From positions 124,001-188,000 of the forward strand of contig NZ_JONR01000001.1 in NCBI RefSeq assembly GCF_000711955.1: a DNA stretch of 64,000 nucleotides, written 5' to 3'. This stretch comes from Nevskia soli DSM 19509 (lineage in GTDB: Bacteria; Pseudomonadota; Gammaproteobacteria; Nevskiales; Nevskiaceae). Positions 57,986 through 64,000 of this stretch are shown in pieces; position 1 is the first letter of the stretch; the number at the start of each line of letters is the position of its first letter. Under the pieces are notes generated by a model. That model saw only the letters and a list, made by a program, of their open reading frames with translations, did no database searches and was not told where the DNA came from. The position numbers and the translations under genes were made by a program.

Positions 57986-58447
57986 ATGGATTTGCAAACC
58001 AACGCCCCCAGCGAAGCGATCTACCAGATCCACAGCGCTGAACTGTGTGCCGATCATCGCCTGTTGCTGGAATTGCTGTCCCGCTTCGAGCACGACGGCT
58101 CGCCCGAATCCGGCCGTGAACTGATGCGCGTGGTCGTCGATCTGTTCCGAGTGCATTGCGCGATCGAAAGCCAGGCGCTGCGTACCACCGTTGCCGAGCT
58201 GGAATGGGAATGCGAAGCCATGCACGAGCGGATGGAGGCGATCGAAGCTGCAGCTTCGCAAGGCTTTCTGCACCTCGTCGGTGTGGTGGAACTGAAGCTG
58301 GCGCTGGAACGCTTCTTTGCCGCCAAGGAAGTCCTGATGGGGCCGCCGCAGCTGTTGATGGTGCCTGCCACCCGCAGCAACCGCGCCCTGCTGCGCGATC
58401 GCAACGATCTGACCGCCTACGCCCAGCATATGGTGCGCCTGCACTAA
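57986..58447 (+). CDS. Hemerythrin-like helical protein
   Basis: The 153-residue protein starts after AAGGAG and is all helical. IHSAELCADHRLLLELLSRFEHDG and LFRVHCAIESQALR place His and Glu as in the HHE domain, but a full set of seven iron ligands is not obvious, so the metal site may be partial. Oxygen, NO or metal sensing is possible. It converges with the YggT-type gene. Confidence 0.55.
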   Translation: MDLQTNAPSEAIYQIHSAELCADHRLLLELLSRFEHDGSPESGRELMRVVVDLFRVHCAIESQALRTTVAELEWECEAMHERMEAIEAAASQGFLHLVGVVELKLALERFFAAKEVLMGPPQLLMVPATRSNRALLRDRNDLTAYAQHMVRLH

Positions 58448-58465
58448 AGGCGAAGACACATAAAA

Positions 58466-58494
58466 ATGGCGGGGCTCATCACGAGCCCCGCCAT
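58466..58494 (-). terminator. Terminator between convergent genes
   Basis: Perfect 12-base arms ATGGCGGGGCTC and GAGCCCCGCCAT with a five-base loop. On the minus strand TTTTTA follows, so it ends the YggT-type gene at 58514; the stem can also act for the plus-strand gene. Confidence 0.85.
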
Positions 58495-58513
58495 GTGTTC
58501 AAAGCCGGATTTT

Positions 58514-59032
58514 CTAAAGCTCGGTGCTGCGTCTTCCCACGATGCGCAGCAGGCCCTTGATCGAAGCGTGGATCAGCACATACACCACGATCGCCAGCAG
58601 CACGGAAGAGGAGAACACGAATCCCTCTTCCAGCGCGGGCGTCGGCAGGATGCCCTTGAACGGCGCGAAGAGCGGCGTCGTCACGCCATTGATCAGCCTG
58701 ACGAAGCCCGCGCCCTGTCTTGCCCCGACCAGGGCCAGCAGAAAGCGCAACCCCAGCAGGCCGTAGACCAGGTAGAACACGTAATCGACGAACTGGCGCA
58801 CACGGGCGAAACGTCGCTGCCGTTCTATCTCCGCGTCCGTCTCGGCCAGGTTGTCGATGGCCTTGCTGCGCAAGCGGCCGGCGAGGGCGTCGATCTTCGC
58901 GCCGTCGACATCGCCCACGCTGCGTGCGCTCGCACGAATTTCGGCGTGCACCGTGTTTTCCAGTTCGCCGGTCACGGCACCGTGCTGATGCAGGCGACGC
59001 GACTCGTCGAGGGCCACCTTTTCGTCGATCAC
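58514..59032 (-). CDS. YggT-like membrane protein
   Basis: From GTG at 59032 the protein has 172 residues. The first ~85 are polar and helical; then two membrane segments enclose a YggT-type motif (LRFLLALVGARQGAGFVRLINGVTTPLFAPFKGI in parts). YggT proteins are linked to osmotic tolerance and membrane processes but are not well defined. It starts two bases after the DUF3309 gene ends. Confidence 0.68.
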   Translation of the reverse strand: MIDEKVALDESRRLHQHGAVTGELENTVHAEIRASARSVGDVDGAKIDALAGRLRSKAIDNLAETDAEIERQRRFARVRQFVDYVFYLVYGLLGLRFLLALVGARQGAGFVRLINGVTTPLFAPFKGILPTPALEEGFVFSSSVLLAIVVYVLIHASIKGLLRIVGRRSTEL

Positions 59033-59034
59033 GG

Positions 59035-59193
59035 TCAGATGCCGCCGGTCAGCAGCAATACGACGAGGATGATCACCACCAGTCCGATGCCGCCGCTGGG
59101 GTAATAGCCCCAGTTGGCGGAATAGGCGCCCTGGCGCGGAAACGCGCCGAGCAGGGCCAGAACCAGGATGACAAGCAGGATAGTGCCGAGCAT
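59035..59193 (-). CDS. DUF3309 small membrane protein
   Basis: The 52-residue protein reads MLGTILLVILVLALLGAF, then a WGYYPSGGIGL turn, then a second hydrophobic segment (VVIILVVLLLTGGI). This two-helix layout with YYPSGG is the DUF3309 signature. Function unknown. GGAGG precedes the start, and the next gene begins at once, so they are co-translated. Confidence 0.82.
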   Translation of the reverse strand: MLGTILLVILVLALLGAFPRQGAYSANWGYYPSGGIGLVVIILVVLLLTGGI

Positions 59194-59411
59194 GTTCCAC
59201 CTCCATGTGGATCTCGCTGGTTTAGGCCCATGCGGCGGGTTTTAAGTTCCGGCGCCGCCTGGTGCGGAAGATGGAGGCGGCCGAAAGACGCCTGTAATCA
59301 CGGGCTAAAAGGATTGGCCGGCGATTCATCTGCTCCTGTCAGGGCGGTCAGCCCAATTGCCGGCAATCTGGGTCACCATTGAAAGATTCGATAACAAGCG
59401 GGGGAGAGGGC

Positions 59412-61352
59412 ATGTTCGGGAAAAGGCGGGATTGGTCGGGCGTTGTTGCCGGTGGCGTGGTGATGTTCACGATGGCACTGGCCGGATGCACCGGCAGTTC
59501 GACCCCTTCGAACCAGGCTTCCGGCACTGCGGCCTGGACCACGCTGGGCACGCGCAGTGTGGAAAGCGCACCCCAGAACACCATCACCTCCAACGCGGGC
59601 GCCAAGTGGGTCGACTACAACCCTGCCGTGCTGTATCCCAAGACTGTCACGACGAACAACCTGTTCATCACCATGAAGGACGGCGTGAAGCTGGCGGCGA
59701 GCGTGACCCTGCCGGCCGATGCCAGCGGCAAGGCCATCGCCGGCAAGTTCCCCACCATCCTGACCCAGACCGGCTACAACAAGGATATCGGCGCCTACGT
59801 GCCAGCGGTCGGTGGTGCCGACGTTTATCTGGTGCAGCATGGTTACGCCCACGTGGTGGTGGATACCCGCGGCACCGGCCGCTCGGAAGGGGAGTGGACC
59901 GCCTTCGGCAACACCGAACAGGCCGACTATTACCCGACCGTGGATTGGGTCACGCAGCAATCGTTCAGCGATGGCCGCGTCGGCATCTACGGCGCCTCGC
60001 TGCTGGCCATCACCGGCATGCTCACCGCCGAGAAGCAGCACCCGGCGGTGAAGGCCGCATTCCCCATCGTGCCGATGGGCGACGGCTATCGCGACATCGT
60101 CTTCAGCGGCGGCCAGGTCAACGTCGGCTTCATCCCGCTGTGGCTGGTCCTGGTCACCGGCCTCAGCGTGGTGGACCTGTCCTTCTACCAGGATCCGGCG
60201 GAGGCGCTGCAAGCCGAGTTGGAGCATGTGCTTGGCGCCGTCACCAATTTCCAGGTGCCTTTGCTGCTCAAGGCGGTGGCGGGCGATCCGGGCACCGCCT
60301 ATGACGGCGACTTCTGGACGCAGCGTTCGCCGATCGAGGGCACGCCGAAGATCCAGGTGCCGACCTTCATCGTCGGCGGCCTGCACGACATCTTCCAGCG
60401 TGGCGAGCCGAACCTGTACGAGCAGCTGAAAAACCATGTGCCGGCCAAGCTGCTGCTGGGCCCGTGGACCCATGTGCAGGCGGCCCTGGGTCAGGGACTG
60501 CCGGTGGACGGCGTGCCGGTGCTGGATCACATCGCCCTGCAGTGGTTCGATCAATATGAAAAGGGCATGGACGTGGGCGCCGACAAGCTGCCCAACGTCA
60601 CCCAGTACCTGTACGGGCAGGGGCATTTCGTCACCGCCCAGGATTGGCCCAATCCCCAGGCCAGCGCCCAGCAGTGGTACCTGCATGCGGACAAGAGCCT
60701 CTCCACCGCCGCTCCCGCCGCCGGCGATGCGCCCATTAAGGTGGCGCAGGAGCCGCTGGAAGGCATCTGCTCGGAGAGCACCGCGCAATGGACTGCCGGC
60801 CTGCTCGGCCTGGTGGCCTTGCCCTGCTTCACCAACGACAACCTGGCGGAATCCCTGGCGACGAAGTACGACAGCGCGGCAATGACCCAGGATTTCTACA
60901 TCAACGGCCCGATCATGGCCGACCTGTGGATCTCCACCACCGCGGCGGATGCGGGCGTGGTGGTGCGCGTCGACGACGTCGGCACCGACGGCAAGGCTTT
61001 CGCGCTCACCAACGGCATCCAGACCGCCTCGATGCGCATGGTCGACAGCAGCCGTTCACGCTACCTCGACGGCCAGATGATCCAGCCCTGGCACGCCTTC
61101 ACCCAGGATTCGGTGCAGAAAGTGGGCAGTGGCAGCCTGGTCGAAGTGCAGGTGGAAATCTTCCCCACCAGCGCCGTGATCCAGGCCGGCCACAAGCTGC
61201 GCATCGCCGTCGGCGCCAGCGACTTCCCCCACGGCTTGCCGCCGCTGCCGGACCTGGTGCAATCCATCCTCGGCGTGCTCAGCATCTACAGCGATGCCGA
61301 GCATCCGTCGAAGGTAGTGCTGCCGGTGGTGCCGGTCAGCGCCATCCAGTAA
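59412..61352 (+). CDS. CocE/NonD-family hydrolase, lipoprotein
   Basis: From ATG 59412 (GGGGAGAGG before it) the protein has 646 residues with a lipoprotein signal ending LAGC. The S15/CocE alpha/beta hydrolase core shows DTRGTGRSEGEW, the nucleophile in YGASLLA, and an ILTQTGYNKD oxyanion strand; the C-terminal jelly-roll domain ends near DFPHGLPPLP. It likely hydrolyses an ester or peptide at the cell surface. Substrate unknown. It ends at a bidirectional terminator. Confidence 0.82.
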   Translation: MFGKRRDWSGVVAGGVVMFTMALAGCTGSSTPSNQASGTAAWTTLGTRSVESAPQNTITSNAGAKWVDYNPAVLYPKTVTTNNLFITMKDGVKLAASVTLPADASGKAIAGKFPTILTQTGYNKDIGAYVPAVGGADVYLVQHGYAHVVVDTRGTGRSEGEWTAFGNTEQADYYPTVDWVTQQSFSDGRVGIYGASLLAITGMLTAEKQHPAVKAAFPIVPMGDGYRDIVFSGGQVNVGFIPLWLVLVTGLSVVDLSFYQDPAEALQAELEHVLGAVTNFQVPLLLKAVAGDPGTAYDGDFWTQRSPIEGTPKIQVPTFIVGGLHDIFQRGEPNLYEQLKNHVPAKLLLGPWTHVQAALGQGLPVDGVPVLDHIALQWFDQYEKGMDVGADKLPNVTQYLYGQGHFVTAQDWPNPQASAQQWYLHADKSLSTAAPAAGDAPIKVAQEPLEGICSESTAQWTAGLLGLVALPCFTNDNLAESLATKYDSAAMTQDFYINGPIMADLWISTTAADAGVVVRVDDVGTDGKAFALTNGIQTASMRMVDSSRSRYLDGQMIQPWHAFTQDSVQKVGSGSLVEVQVEIFPTSAVIQAGHKLRIAVGASDFPHGLPPLPDLVQSILGVLSIYSDAEHPSKVVLPVVPVSAIQ

Positions 61353-61382
61353 AGCGCAAAGCGAAAAAGCGGTTTACAAAAA

Positions 61383-61410
61383 AAGGAGGGGGCCGTAAGG
61401 CCCCCTCCTT
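61383..61410. terminator. Bidirectional terminator
   Basis: AAGGAGGGGGCC-GTAA-GGCCCCCTCCTT, 12-base arms, with A4 before and T3 after. It separates the CocE-type gene from the convergent YceI gene and can act both ways. Confidence 0.88.
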
Positions 61411-61455
61411 TAGCAGTCCGATCAGGGACGATCGGCGCCTGGACAGGGATGTCTA

Positions 61456-62055
61456 CTAATGCGTGGGGCCCGGCTTGTCGTCCAGCTTCGCTTCCACCTG
61501 GATCTGTAGCTTCACCTGGCCGCCGGTCATCGGCACCGCGTAGGCGATGCCGAAGTCGCTGCGGTCGAAGCTGGCCGAGGCGTCGGCGCCGCAGACCTGC
61601 ACCTTGAGCATCGGGTGCATGATGCACTTGAACGAATTGATCTTCAGCACCACCGGCTTGGTCACGCCGTGCAGGGTCAGCTGGCCATCCACCTCCGAGG
61701 GGGCATCGCCATCGAACTTGACGGTGTCGGACTTGTAGACGGCGGTCGGGTACTTCTCCACGTCAAAGAAGTCCGCGCTCTTGGCGTGCTTGTTCATCTT
61801 CTCGTGGCCGAAATCGATCGAGCTGGTGTCGATGGTGATATCGACGGTGCCGGTGTGGGCCTTGCGATCCAGCGTGACCGTGCCGGACTGGGTACGGTCA
61901 AACTTGCCGCGCCAGATCGAGATGCCCTGGATGTGCGGGGCTTCGAAGCTGGCGTAGGTGTGATCCGGATCGACCGTGTAATGCTCGACGTCGGCGAAGG
62001 CGGGGGCGGCGAGCGCCAGCAGCAGGGCTGCGGTCGCGGTGCGGTTGAAACGCAT
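61456..62055 (-). CDS. YceI-family periplasmic protein (copy 1)
   Basis: The 199-residue precursor has a signal peptide (cut near AFA/DV) and the YceI lipocalin-like barrel: YTVDPDHTYASFEAPHIQGISIWRG (in parts), TIDTSSIDFGHEKMNKHAKSADFFD, and DRSDFGIAY. Family members bind isoprenoid lipids and are often paired with cytochrome b561. It is the last gene of a unit with a second YceI, a b561 and an Rrf2 gene. Confidence 0.9.
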   Translation of the reverse strand: MRFNRTATAALLLALAAPAFADVEHYTVDPDHTYASFEAPHIQGISIWRGKFDRTQSGTVTLDRKAHTGTVDITIDTSSIDFGHEKMNKHAKSADFFDVEKYPTAVYKSDTVKFDGDAPSEVDGQLTLHGVTKPVVLKINSFKCIMHPMLKVQVCGADASASFDRSDFGIAYAVPMTGGQVKLQIQVEAKLDDKPGPTH

Positions 62056-62082
62056 GGGAAAGCTCCTTTGTTTGATCTGGAA

Positions 62083-62643
62083 TCAGTGCTTCGGGGGAAC
62101 GACGATGTGGAACTTGATGGTGACCGGGTCGGCGACGGTATCCTTCCACTCATCGTCGCCGATGTTGAAATAGGCGCGCGAGATGGTGACCGCGCCGTCG
62201 AAAGCGGCGGTGTCGCCCTCGGTTTTCAGCGTCATCGGAACCGTCAGCGCCTGCGTCTTGCCCTTGAGGCTGAGCGTGCCGCTGGCTTCGTATTTCGTTC
62301 CGCCAAGGGACTTCACGCCGCTGGCGTCGAATGTCGCCTTGGGAAAATGCGCGCTATCGAACCAGGCAGGCTTGCGCACTTCACTGTTGTAGTCCTCGTC
62401 GCCGAGGTCGAAGCTTGCGGTGTCGATCTCCAGGTGCGCCTTGGCTTGCGCCGGCTTGGCCGGATCGAAATCCACGGCGCCGCGGAACTGCTTGAATGGC
62501 GCATCCACCGCCACCTTCATCTGGCTGAATGTCGCGGTGACGCTGCTCTTGGCGGCATTCACCGGCGCATCCGCGGCGGCGGCGCTCAGCGCCAGCAGCA
62601 CGATGCCCAAAGCAGCCGCACGCGAGGAGATATTGCGGGACAT
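62083..62643 (-). CDS. YceI-family periplasmic protein (copy 2)
   Basis: The 186-residue precursor has a signal peptide ending AAA/DA and a YceI domain (SVTATFSQMKVAVDAPFKQF; HLEIDTASFDLGDEDYNSEVRKPAWFD in parts; ISRAYFNIGDDEW). It is diverged from copy 1 and 27 bases away. The two may bind different lipids. Confidence 0.9.
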   Translation of the reverse strand: MSRNISSRAAALGIVLLALSAAAADAPVNAAKSSVTATFSQMKVAVDAPFKQFRGAVDFDPAKPAQAKAHLEIDTASFDLGDEDYNSEVRKPAWFDSAHFPKATFDASGVKSLGGTKYEASGTLSLKGKTQALTVPMTLKTEGDTAAFDGAVTISRAYFNIGDDEWKDTVADPVTIKFHIVVPPKH

Positions 62644-62659
62644 GGAGAAGAACTCCTGG

Positions 62660-63220
62660 TTATGAATGGCGCCAGCGCAGCATGCGGCGCAGCGTGTCGT
62701 CGCGATCGAAGAAATGGTGCTTCAGTGCCGCCGCCACATGCAGCAGCAGGACATAGAACATCAGCCAGGCGAAGGTCGCATGGATGTCGCCCAGGGCCTC
62801 CCCGAGCAGCTTGTTCTTGGCGACGAGGTTGGGCAAAGGGATCAGCTGCAGGTACACCACCCGGTAACCGGTGGCGGAGCTGAACAGCCAGCCGGTGAAG
62901 GGGATGGCGAACATCAGCGCATACATCAGGCCATGGGTGAACTTGGCGCCGATCTGCTGCCAGGCCGGCATCGGCGGCATGGCCGGCGGTTGGTGCGTCA
63001 GCCGCCAGATGCCGCGTATCGCCACCAGGGCGAGCACGGTGATGCCCAGCCACTTGTGGTAGGCCATCAGCTTCAGTTTCTGCGGGCTGAACGGCAGATC
63101 CGACACCACCAGCCCCAGGCTGAAGGCGCAAATGATGACGCCCGCCACCACCCAGTGCAGGGCGAGGGCAGTGCGGGTGTAGTTTTTCGGTACCAACGGC
63201 TGCGCCGAGTTCGTATTCAT
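62660..63220 (-). CDS. Cytochrome b561
   Basis: The 186-residue membrane protein has four helices with His placed for two hemes: ALALHWVVAGV (helix 1), YHKWLGI (helix 2), FTHGLMYALMF (helix 3) and LLHVAAALKHHFF (helix 4). It moves electrons between quinone and periplasmic partners. YceI next to b561 is a common pairing. Confidence 0.92.
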   Translation of the reverse strand: MNTNSAQPLVPKNYTRTALALHWVVAGVIICAFSLGLVVSDLPFSPQKLKLMAYHKWLGITVLALVAIRGIWRLTHQPPAMPPMPAWQQIGAKFTHGLMYALMFAIPFTGWLFSSATGYRVVYLQLIPLPNLVAKNKLLGEALGDIHATFAWLMFYVLLLHVAAALKHHFFDRDDTLRRMLRWRHS

Positions 63221-63250
63221 CCGGTGAGTGTCGTTTCCCGGCGTTGCGGT

Positions 63251-63703
63251 TCAGTTGCAGCCGGCGTGCGCCGCCGCGGCCTGCGGTACCCGCGCCGTCG
63301 TCTCATCCAGCAGGTTGCGGATGGAGACGCTGTCGAGCGCCAGGCGCAGGGCTTTTTCGGGGTTCGACAGCATGCATTCGAGCGTGGACTGAATGCCGGC
63401 GCTCATCGGGCAATCCGGGTTGGGACTGATGCGGCCGATGGAGAACAGATCGTCCGCCGCGCGGATGGCGTCGTAGACCTGCAGCAGGCTGATCTGGTCC
63501 GGCGCGCGCGCCAGACGGGCCCCGCCGCCGGGTCCGAGCTGGGTTTCCACCAGCCCGGCCTCGCGCAGCATCGACAGCATCCGCCGCACCAGGGCCGGGT
63601 GGGTGCTGATACTCGTGGCCAACTCGTCCGAAGTCACCATGCGCTCCTGTGCCAGACTCATGAAAGTCAGGGCGTAGGTGGCGACAGCGAAGCGGGTATT
63701 CAT
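63251..63703 (-). CDS. Rrf2-family transcriptional regulator
   Basis: The 150-residue protein has an N-terminal winged helix (VTSDELATSISTHPALVRRMLSML), the GPGGGARLAR wing typical of the YwnA branch of Rrf2, and Cys at PDCPM and LECML, with a third at the C-terminus. It may sense redox state or a small electrophile. It is first in the unit with cytochrome b561 and the YceI genes and probably controls them. CTAGTAACTAATTA just upstream is a possible site. Confidence 0.85.
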   Translation of the reverse strand: MNTRFAVATYALTFMSLAQERMVTSDELATSISTHPALVRRMLSMLREAGLVETQLGPGGGARLARAPDQISLLQVYDAIRAADDLFSIGRISPNPDCPMSAGIQSTLECMLSNPEKALRLALDSVSIRNLLDETTARVPQAAAAHAGCN

Positions 63704-63885
63704 TGCGTGACCATTCTAGTAACTAATTATCGGGAGTCAAGCGCAGGCATAGGCTCGCATATTGCGGCGATGAATGAAGAAAGCGTGATGTATCGGGTGT
63801 TTCCGGCTTGGCTCGACCCCCTGCCTGCCGATAAAATGGCCAGTTCAAGTCGATCGAACCGAATTTCCTGCTAGAGGCTTACCCT

Positions 63886-64000
63886 GTGAACGAAAAGATG
63901 CTCCGCGAAACCGCTTTGGCAATGGTTGCCCCCGGCAAAGGCCTGCTGGCCGCCGACGAATCCACTGCCACCATTGCAAAGCGGTTCGAAAAGATCGGTG
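63886..64000 (+). CDS. Class I fructose-bisphosphate aldolase (N-terminal part)
   Basis: The window ends after 38 codons, from GTG at 63886 (ATG four codons later is an alternative). The sequence ETALAMVAPGKGLLAADESTATIAKRF is the conserved N-terminus of class I aldolase, including the DES motif. It works in glycolysis and gluconeogenesis. The gene continues outside the window. Confidence 0.9.
   Translation, partial: MNEKMLRETALAMVAPGKGLLAADESTATIAKRFEKIG

Overview
The window is high-GC chromosomal DNA of a gammaproteobacterium. EpmA, DksA, GcvR, Bcp and PhoH gene order, a LexA with a 'EGLYCG' C-terminus and an AGTAGTAT-type palindrome, and a Lys/Ala-rich segment joined to DksA together suggest a Nevskiales/Xanthomonadales-like lineage. 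That placement is an inference from gene content, not a phylogeny.

Positions 1-38,900 form a catabolic island with metal handling. It opens with the tail of an outer-membrane protein, then pcaHGBDC (protocatechuate 3,4-cleavage), an orphan IS630-type DNA-binding protein, an OprO/P-type porin behind a possible sigma54 promoter, and an IclR regulator (7140-7937). Three operons follow, each behind the same module: a sigma70 promoter with a 17-bp spacer, then two 17-bp GTTC...GGAA/GAAC units set exactly 20 bp apart. Operon A (from 8278) carries a sigma54 activator, Rieske ferredoxin and reductase, two 4,5-dihydroxyphthalate-decarboxylase-like proteins, a phthalate-type Rieske oxygenase, a PanB-like aldolase, a Cys-nucleophile hydrolase and a LigJ-type 4-oxalomesaconate hydratase. 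Operon B (from 18397) carries an EutA-like ATPase with His-rich ends, a bicupin, a split ChrA pair, an HpcH/HpaI aldolase, a zinc alcohol dehydrogenase and a CobW GTPase with a His-rich stretch. A second ChrA pair follows. Operon C (from 28230) carries TctABC uptake, two single-domain cupins, a His-tailed small protein and a NiCoT Ni/Co permease. Next come a TonB receptor behind a near-textbook NikR operator, and nikR itself.

My reading is that an aromatic polycarboxylate or gallate-like acid is taken up by TctABC, converted by the Rieske system and decarboxylases, cleaved possibly by a cupin dioxygenase that needs nickel or cobalt, and finished by LigJ and the HpaI aldolase. The EutA-like protein, CobW, His-rich protein, NiCoT, TonB receptor and NikR would supply and maintain the metal centre. 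The substrate and the metal enzyme are not proven by the sequence.

Positions 37,800-46,800 hold a Sel1/prolyl-hydroxylase protein, a GntR regulator, a tripartite RND pump and a dksA locus. At that locus a Lys/Ala-rich reading frame and the DksA frame are separated by a -1 shift near a run of ten A (minus strand). Positions 46,800-64,000 are mostly housekeeping: epmA, a TSUP permease, phoH-like, bcp, gcvR, dapA, tRNA-Ser(GGA), a lexA with an altered catalytic lysine and a divergent small membrane protein sharing its operator, a Ser/Thr kinase with TPR repeats, a YggT/DUF3309 pair, a CocE-type hydrolase, a YceI/YceI/cytochrome b561/Rrf2 cluster, and the start of a class I fructose-bisphosphate aldolase.
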